The notes under the pieces were generated by a model. That model was given only the letters and a program-made list of their open reading frames with translations, was not told the origin of the DNA and made no database searches. A stretch of 64,000 nt of DNA from Streptomyces xanthii (GTDB taxonomy: Bacteria; Actinomycetota; Actinomycetes; Streptomycetales; Streptomycetaceae). Position numbers and translations under genes: made by a program. The DNA lies in assembly GCF_014621695.1 (NCBI RefSeq), contig NZ_CP061281.1, positions 1,860,001 through 1,924,000 on the forward strand. The letters are read 5' to 3'. How positions within the stretch are numbered: the stretch's first letter is position 1; each line of letters begins with the position of its first letter. Below, one piece after another: positions 35,603 to 43,606 of the stretch.

Positions 35603-35872
35603 GGCCTCGACCGGAGGAGCCGCGGTGGGCCCCGGGGAGCAGTCTCGGGCGCCCGGCCGCACATGGGTGTCCCGAGCTATGGGCAGGGATATTGAAGACG
35701 CATCGTCAGATACCGGGCCTCGGCGCCAATTGCTCGTTGCCGAGCGACAGTACGACGGGAAGAATCGGGAGTGCTCCCCGCGCGGCTCCCGTGGTCCGGT
35801 AGGGCTGTGCCGCGGTGCGCTCCCACAGTCCGCCCCTGCCCTCCTCGTGGGCGTCCAGCCGAAGGGAGGACC

Positions 35873-36511
35873 GTGACCTTCGGATTCGCTCCGTCCTCGG
35901 CGGCATCGTTGTCCGCGTCCTCGATGCGCACCGAAAGGTCCGCCGATTCCGTCAACCGACCGACCAGGCTGCTCGAACCCACGGAGTGGGCAGCGGCCGG
36001 TATCCCGCTGCTGCGCAATCCGCGTGAGGTGGTCAGCGGGCTGCACAGCCGCCACCGACCGATCCCGCAGACCGCTGTCGTGGCGGTGCTCGATCCCGAG
36101 GAGCGACTGCGCGCGAGCGCCTCGTTCACCCGCCGCGAGAGCCACACCGACGGCTGGACGTTCCGCAACTCCCTGCTGTCGCAGCTGCGTCGGGTGATCC
36201 CGCACGACCTGCGCCGCCGCACCCCGGTCCGGACAGCCGTCCTGCTCTACTGCCGCGAGGGCGACGCCCGTTGGACGGAGGAGGACGGGGCCTGGATGTG
36301 GGGGCTGCGCGACGCCTGCACCCTGCACGGGCTGCGCTGTGGTGCGTACATCACCATGACGCGGGACGGGTGGCAGGTGCTCGGCGAGGGCCGCGGCGGC
36401 CGGAGCCCCGGCCTGGGGTCCGCCGCCGAGAGCCTCGGGAGCGCCGAGCCTCCCGCGCCGCGCACGGGTGGCGCCGCGACGGAGATGCTCCGCCGGGCGG
36501 CCGCGCGCTGA
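35873..36511 (+). CDS. conserved hypothetical protein
   Basis: A 212-residue protein starting at GTG 35873 with a very strong ribosome site (GAAGGGAGGA). The central region (about 50-160) is alpha/beta with TAVVAVLDPEERLRASASF, DLRRRTPVRTAVLLYCRE and WMWGLRDACTLHGLRCGAYI. The C-terminus is Gly/Ala-rich. No family was recognised and no membrane segments are seen. It lies downstream of recQ and converges on a proline-rich gene. Confidence 0.75.
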   Translation: MTFGFAPSSAASLSASSMRTERSADSVNRPTRLLEPTEWAAAGIPLLRNPREVVSGLHSRHRPIPQTAVVAVLDPEERLRASASFTRRESHTDGWTFRNSLLSQLRRVIPHDLRRRTPVRTAVLLYCREGDARWTEEDGAWMWGLRDACTLHGLRCGAYITMTRDGWQVLGEGRGGRSPGLGSAAESLGSAEPPAPRTGGAATEMLRRAAAR

Positions 36512-36592
36512 ACGGGTCGGCGGCGGCCGCACACCGGCCTGCCGGACTGGCCGGGCACCGCCGGGCGGTGCGGGCAGCCGGCAAGCCGGGCG

Positions 36593-37222
36593 TCAGACCC
36601 CGGCGCCCAGCAGCGGGTTGATGCGCTGCGGCTCGCCGCACACGATCAGCAGGGAACCGGCCCGGCCGAGAGCGAGCGGAAGAGCCGGTCCGGTCGCCTC
36701 GTCGGCGCCGTTCACGGCGACGACGACGACCGGGCGGGTCCCGGCGCGGTCCAGTGCGGAGGCGTCGGCGTAGAAGACGTCGTCGCCCGCGTCGTGCTGC
36801 GCCCAGTAGGCGTCGGCACCGAAGGACAGCTCGTGCGCGGCCCACGGGTGCGGGTCGCCGGTGGTGATCACGAGGACCTCACCGGGTGCGCGACCGGAGT
36901 CGAGCAGCAGGTCGACGGCTTCCTCCGCGGCGTCCAGCGCGCCCTCGGCCGAGGCCGGGATCAACTGGACCTGCGGGCCGGCGGGAGTCGGCGGGGCGGC
37001 CGGGGCCTTCGGGCCCGGCTTGGGGGCACCGGCGGCGTCACGCGGCGTGCGCTGCGCGGGCGGCATGGGCCTTGCGGGACCCGGACGACCGGGACGCGGC
37101 GGCGCCGCGGGACGCGGGCCGGGTACGGGGCGAGGGGTCGGCGCGGTACGGCCACTGGCCGGAGTCGCGCGGGGACCCTGGGCACTCTCGTGAATCTGAG
37201 GCTCCTCGGGAATGAGAGGCAT
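36593..37222 (-). CDS. proline-rich hypothetical protein
   Basis: A 209-residue protein. The first 85 residues are a Pro/Ala/Arg-rich disordered tail (RPGRPGPARPMPPAQ). The remainder is an alpha/beta domain with APGEVLVITTGDPHPWAAHE and TRPVVVVAVNGADEATGP, loosely like the C-terminal RecA fold of UvrD-type helicases but without a Walker A. It could be a non-catalytic remnant of such a domain. It lies 68 bp downstream of rnhB on the same strand. The ATG at 37222 has a weak ribosome site. Confidence 0.65.
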   Translation of the reverse strand: MPLIPEEPQIHESAQGPRATPASGRTAPTPRPVPGPRPAAPPRPGRPGPARPMPPAQRTPRDAAGAPKPGPKAPAAPPTPAGPQVQLIPASAEGALDAAEEAVDLLLDSGRAPGEVLVITTGDPHPWAAHELSFGADAYWAQHDAGDDVFYADASALDRAGTRPVVVVAVNGADEATGPALPLALGRAGSLLIVCGEPQRINPLLGAGV

Positions 37223-37290
37223 GAGCTGATATCTATCAAACGCAGGTGCGGATCGCGCCAGCGGGTGGCACATCAGTGCGAGTGCAGCGG

Positions 37291-37992
37291 TCAGAAGTCG
37301 AAGCCGAGCTGGCCCTCGATCTCAGGAACGCTTGCATCCGCCCAGCTGCGGGCCTTCTTGAGGTGCCGCCACTGGGGCAGCGCATCAAGATACGCCCACG
37401 ACAGTCGGTGGTGCGGGGTGGGCCCCCGCTCCTCCAACGCGGCACGGTGCACCGGCGACGGGTATCCGGCATTGGCCGCAAACCCGAAGTCTGCATGGTC
37501 GATGCCCAGTTCGGCCATCATTTTGTCGCGGCGGACCTTCGCGATCACCGACGCCGCGGCGACAGCGATGCAGGAACGGTCCCCCTTGATCACCGTACGG
37601 ACCTGCCACGGCGTACCCAGGTAATCGTGCTTGCCGTCCAGGATGACGGCGTCGGGCCGCACCGGCAGGGCCTCCAGGGCCCTCACGGCGGCGAGCCTGA
37701 GCGCGGCGGTCATCCCCAGGTCGTCGATCTCCTCGGGCGAGGCGTGGCCGAGGGCGTGGGCGGTCACCCAGCCCTCCAGGACGTCCGCGAGCGTCTCACG
37801 CCGCTTTGGGCTGATCAGCTTGGAGTCGGTCAGTCCCTCGGGCGGTCGGCGCAGGCCGGTGATCGCGGCACATACCGTGACGGGACCGGCCCAGGCGCCC
37901 CGGCCGACCTCGTCGACACCGGCGATGATCTTGGCACCGGTAGTGGCGCGCAAGGAGCGCTCGACGGTGTGGGTGGGTGGTTCGTACGGCAT
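37291..37992 (-). CDS. rnhB: ribonuclease HII
   Basis: A 233-residue enzyme that removes ribonucleotides and RNA primers from RNA/DNA hybrids. The DExGRG motif is in [29 protein letters not shown] is the second conserved block, and LDGKHDYLG carries a further acidic residue. The length is normal for the family. The gene contributes to genome maintenance, like several neighbours. The ATG at 37992 follows a GGCGCC run with no strong ribosome site. Confidence 0.95.
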   Translation of the reverse strand: MPYEPPTHTVERSLRATTGAKIIAGVDEVGRGAWAGPVTVCAAITGLRRPPEGLTDSKLISPKRRETLADVLEGWVTAHALGHASPEEIDDLGMTAALRLAAVRALEALPVRPDAVILDGKHDYLGTPWQVRTVIKGDRSCIAVAAASVIAKVRRDKMMAELGIDHADFGFAANAGYPSPVHRAALEERGPTPHHRLSWAYLDALPQWRHLKKARSWADASVPEIEGQLGFDF

Positions 37993-38043
37993 GGCGCCAA
38001 CAAGCCTACGCCGCCCGAGGGGCTCGGCGACACCCGCCTCCGC

Positions 38044-38670
38044 TCAATCCGGACGCCGCTCCAGGAGGGGCACCATGACCCGGTCGATCATCTCCACCAG
38101 ATCCGCCTCCTCCCATTCACTCCCGCACACCTTGGAGCGGTACATCATCATCGCGGGGATGACGTCGCACACGTAGGGATCGACGGCGTCGGGGCGCACC
38201 TCTCCCCGCTCGATCCCGCGGCGTACGACCCCCTTGATCAGCTCGACGCTCGGCTCGACGACCCCTTCGACGATCACGGAGTGGAAGCGCTCCGCGGTGA
38301 AGGTGTCGCACTCGTGAAGCACCGAGCGCAGCGCGGAGCCGGGGCGCGAGTACATCGCCGCCCGCATCTGCCGACACAGCTCCAGCAGGTCCTCGCGGAC
38401 GCTGCCGCGATCCGGGGCGGAGTCCAGCCGGGGCAGCCCCGCCTGCAGCGCGTCGACGACGAGGTCCTCCTTGGAGGGCCAGCGCCGGTACACGGCCGCC
38501 TTGCCGGTCTGGGCGCCCGCGGCGACGCCCTCCATCGTCAGCCCGTTCCAGCCGACCGTGCTGAGCTGGTCCAACGCGGCTTCCAGGATGGCCCGTTCCA
38601 GCACGGCGCCACGCCTGCGCAAGGAGACGGAACCCTGGGGCGGGGCGGCCGTCCAGCGCGAACTAACCAT
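38044..38670 (-). CDS. TetR-family repressor of the divergent efflux gene
   Basis: A 208-residue TetR regulator. The N-terminal helix-turn-helix is LTMEGVAAGAQTGKAAVYRR, followed by WPSKEDLVVDALQAG, and the rest is a helical ligand domain. It is divergent from a 14-helix MFS exporter, and two identical-core palindromes (AGTGAACG-N4-CGTTCACT) lie between, so it very likely represses both genes until a drug-like ligand binds. The ATG at 38670 has GGAG at ideal spacing; an ATG at 38676 is the alternative. Confidence 0.92.
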   Translation of the reverse strand: MVSSRWTAAPPQGSVSLRRRGAVLERAILEAALDQLSTVGWNGLTMEGVAAGAQTGKAAVYRRWPSKEDLVVDALQAGLPRLDSAPDRGSVREDLLELCRQMRAAMYSRPGSALRSVLHECDTFTAERFHSVIVEGVVEPSVELIKGVVRRGIERGEVRPDAVDPYVCDVIPAMMMYRSKVCGSEWEEADLVEMIDRVMVPLLERRPD

Positions 38671-38733
38671 CGTCATCTCTCCGTTGAGCGGTCCGGGAGG
38701 GGCCGGGAGTGGCCCGAGACACACGGCGGCGAG

Positions 38734-38759
38734 TTCAGTGAACGGTTGCGTTCACTGAA
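38734..38759. promoter_or_regulatory. TetR operator 1
   Basis: TTCAGTGAACG-GTTG-CGTTCACTGAA is a perfect inverted repeat with 11-bp arms, 64 bp upstream of the TetR ATG. The same core recurs at 38785-38804. Confidence 0.9.
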
Positions 38760-38784
38760 GGGGACTCACTACCGTTGAAGCGAC

Positions 38785-38804
38785 AGTGAACGCTCTCGTT
38801 CACT
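38785..38804. promoter_or_regulatory. TetR operator 2
   Basis: AGTGAACG-CTCT-CGTTCACT is a perfect inverted repeat with 8-bp arms, 23 bp before the MFS start and 5 bp downstream of a TTGAAG that may be its -35. It would sit over the exporter promoter. Confidence 0.9.
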
Positions 38805-38827
38805 AATGCTCTCGTGGGGGATCCATA

Positions 38828-40375
38828 GTGACAACCTCTCAGTTAACGCAAGATCAGAAGCCGCGAGCAGCCCGCCGGGAGGGGCATCCCGGCATCGCAC
38901 TCACCGTCATCGCCGCCTGCCAGCTCATGGTGGTCCTCGACGCGACGATTGTGAACATCGCGCTCCCGCACATCCAGGACGCCCTCAAGTTCTCCACCAC
39001 CGACCTGACCTGGGTGGTCAGCGCGTACACCCTGACCTTCGGCGGCATGCTGCTGCTGGGCGGCCGCGCGGGCGACATCCTGGGACGCCGCCGGGTCTTC
39101 ATGACCGGCATCCTCCTGTTCACCGCAGCCTCCTTGCTGGGCGGCCTGGCCCAGGAGCCCTGGCAGCTGCTCGCCGCCCGCGCTCTGCAGGGAGTCGGCG
39201 GCGCCATCGCGTCACCCACGTCCCTGGCCCTCATCACCACCACGTTCCCCGAAGGCCCGGAGCGGAACCGGGCGTTCGGCGTCTTCGCCGCCGTCTCCGC
39301 GGGAGGCGGAGCCGTCGGACTGCTCGCGGGCGGCATGCTGACGGACTGGCTGGACTGGCGCTGGGTGCTGTTCGTGAACGTACCCATCGGCATCCTCATC
39401 GCCGTTCTCACGCCCCTGTACATCACGGAGTCGAAGCGCCATCCAGGAAGCTTCGACATCGCCGGCGCGCTGACCTCCACGTTCGGCATGGTGGCGCTCG
39501 TCTACGGCTTCATCCGGGCGTCCGAGGAAGGGTGGCGGGACAGCCTGACGCTGGGCTCGTTCGGCGCCGCGGTCGTGCTGCTGCTCGCCTTCGCGATCGT
39601 CGAGCGGCGCGCCAAGGACCCGATCACGCCGCTGCGCATGTTCGCGGACCGCAATCGGTCCGGAACGTACGTGATCATGCTCAGCCTCGCCGCGGCGATG
39701 TTCGGCATGTTCTTCTTCATCGTCCTGTTCGTGCAGAACGTGCTGGGCTACTCGCCGATCAAGGCCGGCCTGGCGTTCCTGCCGGTCACCGCCGCGATCG
39801 CGGTCGGCGCGGGGCTCTCCCAGCGCTTCCTGCCCACCCTGGGCCCCAAGCCCTTCATGGCCGCCGGCACGGCGCTGGCGGTGCTGGGGCTGACCTGGCA
39901 GACGTTCGTGACGCCGGAGAGCTCGTACGTGAGCGGGGTCCTCGGCCCGATGCTGGTGTTCGGCGTCGGCATGGGGCTGAACTTCGTGACGCTGACGGTC
40001 ACGGCGGTCTCCGGCGTGGCCCAGCACGAGGCGGGCGCGGCGTCCGGCCTGCTCAACGCGACACAGCAGGTGGGCGGCTCGCTCGGCCTCTCGATCCTGA
40101 CCACCGTCTTCGGCTCGGCGAGCCGGGAGGAGGCCAAGCAGCAGCTGCCGGACTTCATGGCGCACGCCTCGCCGGAGCAGAAGGCGGCGTTCCTCAAGTC
40201 CCACGAGCTGCCCGCACCTTGGGGGCACGAGGTACTGGCGCACGGCATCTCGACGGCGTTCATCCCGGCGGCCGCCATGGCGCTGCTCGCGCTGGCCGTC
40301 GCGCTCGTGGTCGTCAAGGTGCGCAAGAGCGACCTGGAGGCACTCTCGGGTGTCGCCGGGCCGGCCGGGGGCTGA
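38828..40375 (+). CDS. MFS drug exporter, DHA2 (EmrB/QacA) family
   Basis: A 515-residue protein with 14 predicted helices. Motif D1 is in the first helix (VVLDATIVNIALPHIQ), motif A follows helix 2 (GGRAGDILGRRRVF), and motif C-like Gly/Ala-rich sequence is in helix 5 (AAVSAGGGAVGLLAGG). DHA2 pumps export drugs or antibiotics by proton antiport. The GTG at 38828 has a GGGGGA ribosome site. It is controlled by the divergent TetR gene through two operators. Confidence 0.93.
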   Translation: MTTSQLTQDQKPRAARREGHPGIALTVIAACQLMVVLDATIVNIALPHIQDALKFSTTDLTWVVSAYTLTFGGMLLLGGRAGDILGRRRVFMTGILLFTAASLLGGLAQEPWQLLAARALQGVGGAIASPTSLALITTTFPEGPERNRAFGVFAAVSAGGGAVGLLAGGMLTDWLDWRWVLFVNVPIGILIAVLTPLYITESKRHPGSFDIAGALTSTFGMVALVYGFIRASEEGWRDSLTLGSFGAAVVLLLAFAIVERRAKDPITPLRMFADRNRSGTYVIMLSLAAAMFGMFFFIVLFVQNVLGYSPIKAGLAFLPVTAAIAVGAGLSQRFLPTLGPKPFMAAGTALAVLGLTWQTFVTPESSYVSGVLGPMLVFGVGMGLNFVTLTVTAVSGVAQHEAGAASGLLNATQQVGGSLGLSILTTVFGSASREEAKQQLPDFMAHASPEQKAAFLKSHELPAPWGHEVLAHGISTAFIPAAAMALLALAVALVVVKVRKSDLEALSGVAGPAGG

Positions 40376-40390
40376 CGCCCTGGCGGGGGA

Positions 40391-40437
40391 CGTGGATGCC
40401 GGGCCGCCGGTTGTCGGCCAGGGGCCCGGCATCCACG
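40391..40437. terminator. bidirectional terminator
   Basis: A perfect 15-bp stem (40391-40405 with 40423-40437) lies between the convergent MFS and ADP-ribosylglycohydrolase genes. Confidence 0.8.
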
Positions 40438-40483
40438 GCGCCGTACGCGAGCGGCGCCCGAGAACAAGACCTTCCGGAGCGGT

Positions 40484-41392
40484 CTACGCCTTCCGGTCCG
40501 TGGCCCAGTCCGGGAGGGCTTCGGTTCTTTCCAGCCAGGCGGCCGGAGGAGCACCCGCAGGGCTGGAGGCGACGATCCCGCCGACGATCGCGCAGGTCGT
40601 GTCCACGTCACCGCCCACCTGGGCGGTGCTCCAGAAGGCACTCTCGTAGTCGCCGAGCCCCCGGGCGGCCGACCAGAGGGCGAACGGCACGGTGTCGTGC
40701 GCCGAGGTCCGCCGACCGCAGCCGAGCACCGCCGCGACCGTCCCCGGGTCCCCGTAGTCGAGCATGTCCCGGGCCCGGCGCAGCCCGGCGCCCACCGCGC
40801 TGCGCGGCACGAGCGCGATCACTCCGTCCAGCAGGTCGCCCGGCGCGGGAGGCCCGGCCGGAGCCGCCACGAGGGCGGCCGCCGCGGCCACGGCCATCGC
40901 GCCGACGACCGCCTCACGATGCTGGTGCGTGGGGTACGCCGAGATCTCGGCCTGGTGGGTGGCCTGCTCAGGGTCGTCGGCGTAGTAGGCGCCGAGCGGG
41001 GCGATCCGCATCGCCGCCCCGTTCCCCCACGAGCCCTGGCCCTTGAACAGCGCCGAGGCAAGTTCCCGCCAGTCGCCGCCCTCGCGGACCAGCCTCAGCA
41101 GCCGGTTGACCGCGGGGCCGTACCCGCGGTCGAAGTCATGGTGCTCGGCGAACGACCGGGCGAGGTCGTCCTGGTCGATCCGGCAGTGTCTGGCCAGGAC
41201 GGCCACCACGGAGCAGGCCATCTCGGTGTCGTCGGTCCACTGCCAGGGGCCGTCGGGCAGGTCACGGCGCTTGAGCAGCGGATAGTTCTCCGGAACGAAG
41301 AACTGTGATCCCAGCGCGTCCCCCACGGAGAGGCCGCGCAGGCTGGACAGGGCGCGGTCCACGCGCCCTTCGGGAGAGGAATCAGCGATCAT
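40484..41392 (-). CDS. ADP-ribosylglycohydrolase family protein
   Basis: A 302-residue DraG/ARH-fold protein. Metal-binding acidic motifs are WTDDTEMACSV near the N-terminus and QVGGDVDTTCAIVGGI near the C-terminus, both expected for a two-magnesium hydrolase. It would remove ADP-ribose from proteins or small substrates; the target is unknown. It lies 13 bp downstream of the phosphatase gene and is likely cotranscribed with it. Confidence 0.9.
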   Translation of the reverse strand: MIADSSPEGRVDRALSSLRGLSVGDALGSQFFVPENYPLLKRRDLPDGPWQWTDDTEMACSVVAVLARHCRIDQDDLARSFAEHHDFDRGYGPAVNRLLRLVREGGDWRELASALFKGQGSWGNGAAMRIAPLGAYYADDPEQATHQAEISAYPTHQHREAVVGAMAVAAAAALVAAPAGPPAPGDLLDGVIALVPRSAVGAGLRRARDMLDYGDPGTVAAVLGCGRRTSAHDTVPFALWSAARGLGDYESAFWSTAQVGGDVDTTCAIVGGIVASSPAGAPPAAWLERTEALPDWATDRKA

Positions 41393-41404
41393 CGCAAAGC
41401 CACT

Positions 41405-42064
41405 CTAACCGGTGATCCCATATGGCTCCGGTTCACGCCAGCGTTCGAACGGCCGGTCCAGGGTGTACTTGCCGTTCTCCCCGAGAACGAGCGAGCGTGT
41501 CTCCGCGTTCCCGGGATTCGACAGCGACTCGAAGTCCGCGACGCTCCAGTGGAACCAGCGCATGCAGAACAGCCGCATCGTGAGCCCGTGCGTCACCAGC
41601 AGCACGTTCGGCGGGTGCCCGGGGTCCTCGAAGCTCCGGTACAGGCTCTCCAGGAAAGCGCCGACACGGTCGTACACGTCGGCCCCGGACTCTCCCTGCG
41701 CGAAGCGGTAGAAGAAGTGCCCGTACGCGTCCCTGTACGCCTTCTGGAGCCGCACGTCGTCGCGGTCCTGCCAGTTGCCCCAGTCCTGTTCCCGCAGGCG
41801 CGGCTCCTCCCGGACCCGTACGAGACCGGGATCCAGGCGGAACGCCCGGAACGTCTGGTGCGTGCGCCGGTAGGGCGAGACGTAGACGCTCACCCGCTCG
41901 TCACCGAAGAGGTCACGCAGCTCGCGGCCGGTGCCCTCCGCCTGGCTCCACCCCTTCTCGGTCAGCGCCAGCGCGTGATCGGGCTCGCGTTCGTACACGG
42001 TGTCGTCCGCGTTTCCCTCGGACTCGCCGTGCCGGACCAGAACGATGCGCCGTGGTCGTGCCAT
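41405..42064 (-). CDS. histidine phosphatase family protein
   Basis: A 219-residue phosphoglycerate-mutase-like phosphatase. RHG is in VLVRHGESEGNAD, the second arginine in YVSPYRRTHQT, Glu in RLREQDWGNW, and the second catalytic His in LLVTHGLTMRLF. All four active-site elements are present. Substrate is unknown; relatives act on sugar phosphates or nucleotides. It precedes the ADP-ribosylglycohydrolase with a 13-bp gap, hinting at a shared nucleotide-sugar context. Confidence 0.92.
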   Translation of the reverse strand: MARPRRIVLVRHGESEGNADDTVYEREPDHALALTEKGWSQAEGTGRELRDLFGDERVSVYVSPYRRTHQTFRAFRLDPGLVRVREEPRLREQDWGNWQDRDDVRLQKAYRDAYGHFFYRFAQGESGADVYDRVGAFLESLYRSFEDPGHPPNVLLVTHGLTMRLFCMRWFHWSVADFESLSNPGNAETRSLVLGENGKYTLDRPFERWREPEPYGITG

Positions 42065-42152
42065 GCCAAGACAGTAGATCGACCCGGCCGGTTCCGAGCA
42101 CCCGTACGGGCTCCATCCGGCGTAGATCACAGGGCACGCGCGTGGGGCGCGT

Positions 42153-42758
42153 TCACACCGTCCAGCTCGGCTCCAGTCCGACGATGTCGCCGCTCACGTC
42201 CAGGACGTCGGTCTCCGTCTGGGCCCGCGCGGAGAGCCGCTCCACCCGGTTCACCTGGTACTTGCCGCGCTCCGCCTCGGAGCGCCACATGGAGAGGACC
42301 AGGAACTCGTCGCCGGGCGCCTCTCCGAAGAGCCCGCGGATCATGCCGGGTGAGCCGGCCATGGCCGGGTTCCAGACCTTCTGCTGCATCAAGGTGAAGT
42401 GCTCCGCCCGCTCCGCGTGCACCTTGAGGTGCGCCACCCGCACGACGTCCGCGTCCGTGAACTTGGCCTCGAACCCGGTCTTCACGTCGAAGCTGTAGTC
42501 GAAGAGCTTCACCTGTATGTCTTTGAACGTGCCGGACTGCGCCGCGGCGAGCCGGTCGTGGGAACGCGCCATGAAGGAGTCGTAGAAGGCCCGGCTCTCC
42601 CAGAAGCCGAACACATGGGCCACGTCGGACCGACGCCTGCTCCAGCCTCCGCCCTGTCCCCTGAACCCCGGCTCCCCGAGAAGCCCCGCCCATTTCCGCT
42701 GTCCCCGCTCGAACCCCCGACGGTCCACCACGGTGCAGCGAATCCACTTGACCAGCAC
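42153..42758 (-). CDS. DUF4937/YdbC-like antibiotic-monooxygenase-fold protein
   Basis: A 201-residue protein starting at GTG 42758. It has two tandem ABM-like halves, the first with VLVKWIRCTVVDRRGFERGQ and FGFWESRAFYDSFM, the second with VVRVAHLKVHAERAEHFTLM and DEFLVLSMWRSEAERGKYQV. The fold is used by small monooxygenases and stress proteins; the function here is not known. It ends 88 bp before the phosphatase gene starts, on the same strand. Confidence 0.8.
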   Translation of the reverse strand: MLVKWIRCTVVDRRGFERGQRKWAGLLGEPGFRGQGGGWSRRRSDVAHVFGFWESRAFYDSFMARSHDRLAAAQSGTFKDIQVKLFDYSFDVKTGFEAKFTDADVVRVAHLKVHAERAEHFTLMQQKVWNPAMAGSPGMIRGLFGEAPGDEFLVLSMWRSEAERGKYQVNRVERLSARAQTETDVLDVSGDIVGLEPSWTV

Positions 42759-42865
42759 CGCATCATCGTACGGCGCGGCGCATGACGTGGCGTCACTCTC
42801 GGGTGCAGTGCCGGGACTTCGGGAGGCGCGCGTGAGTGGCCGACGGCAAACGGTCGGTCCCCCTG

Positions 42866-42888
42866 TTGTCGGTGGGACGACGTAGCGT
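42866..42888 (+). promoter_or_regulatory. RecA-independent DNA-damage promoter (PafBC type) of the TerD gene
   Basis: TTGTCGGTG (42866-42874), 8-bp spacer, TAGCGT (42883-42888) is a full match to TTGTCRGTG-N8-TANNNT, 41 bp upstream of the TerD GTG. Confidence 0.8.
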
Positions 42889-42929
42889 GTCGGTAGCACT
42901 CAAACATCGCGCCGAGAAGGGGGAGTTCG

Positions 42930-43466
42930 GTGAGCAGCCTGCGCAAGGGGATCGAGAAGATCGAGGTCGGACTGAAGTGGGACCCGAGCCCGATCGGCTC
43001 GCCTCCCCATGATCTGGACCTCGTGGCGGCGACGTACACGAGCGACGCGCCGCACGGCGATCCCGACTACGTCGTGCACTTCGACAGCCGTTCGCCGGAC
43101 GGCACCATCACGCTCGACCGGGACAGCCGCACGGGTCAGGGCTTCGGCTACGACGAGGTCATGACGCTCGAACTGGAGCGTCTGGCACCGCGTTACGCGC
43201 GCGTGGTCGTGGGCGTGGCGATCCAGCAGGGCGAGGAGGGCACGGACCGGACCAAGGTGTTCGGGGACGTGACGAGCACGGCGGTGCGCATACGGGAGGG
43301 GTACACGGAGCTGGCGCTCCACGACTTCGCCTCGGTGCACGGATGCTCGGCTGCGACCGTGGCAGAGTTCGTGCGGGGGGCCGACGGCGAGTGGTCGTTC
43401 CACGACACGGTGCACGGCTTCGACGGCGACCTCACCTCGTTCGCCGCCGCGATGGGCGCGCTCTAG
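42930..43466 (+). CDS. TerD family protein
   Basis: A 178-residue TerD-fold protein: GLKWDPSP, DLDLVAATY, DYVVHFDSRSPDGTITLDRD and ARVVVGVAIQQ are the usual calcium-binding jelly-roll segments. TerD proteins belong to tellurite-resistance and general stress systems and affect differentiation in streptomycetes. The GTG at 42930 follows GAAGGGGGAG. A perfect RecA-independent damage-type promoter upstream suggests induction by DNA damage. It stands alone, without other ter genes. Confidence 0.9.
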   Translation: MSSLRKGIEKIEVGLKWDPSPIGSPPHDLDLVAATYTSDAPHGDPDYVVHFDSRSPDGTITLDRDSRTGQGFGYDEVMTLELERLAPRYARVVVGVAIQQGEEGTDRTKVFGDVTSTAVRIREGYTELALHDFASVHGCSAATVAEFVRGADGEWSFHDTVHGFDGDLTSFAAAMGAL

Positions 43467-43502
43467 TCCGCACTCGGGCGCCGGCGGGTTCGCCGCGGAC
43501 GG

Positions 43503-43539
43503 CGAAGAGGGAGCCGACCGTGGGTCGACTCCCTCTTCG
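43503..43539. terminator. bidirectional terminator, terD / nrdJ
   Basis: CGAAGAGGGAG (43503-43513) pairs with CTCCCTCTTCG (43529-43539), with an inner CGAC/GTCG stem, between convergent genes. Confidence 0.8.
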
Positions 43540-43606
43540 TGTGCCGCTCAGGGGCCTGCGCGGCGGCGCGTTCTCACGGCCACCGCGTCAGTCCCGGGCC
43601 GCCGGT

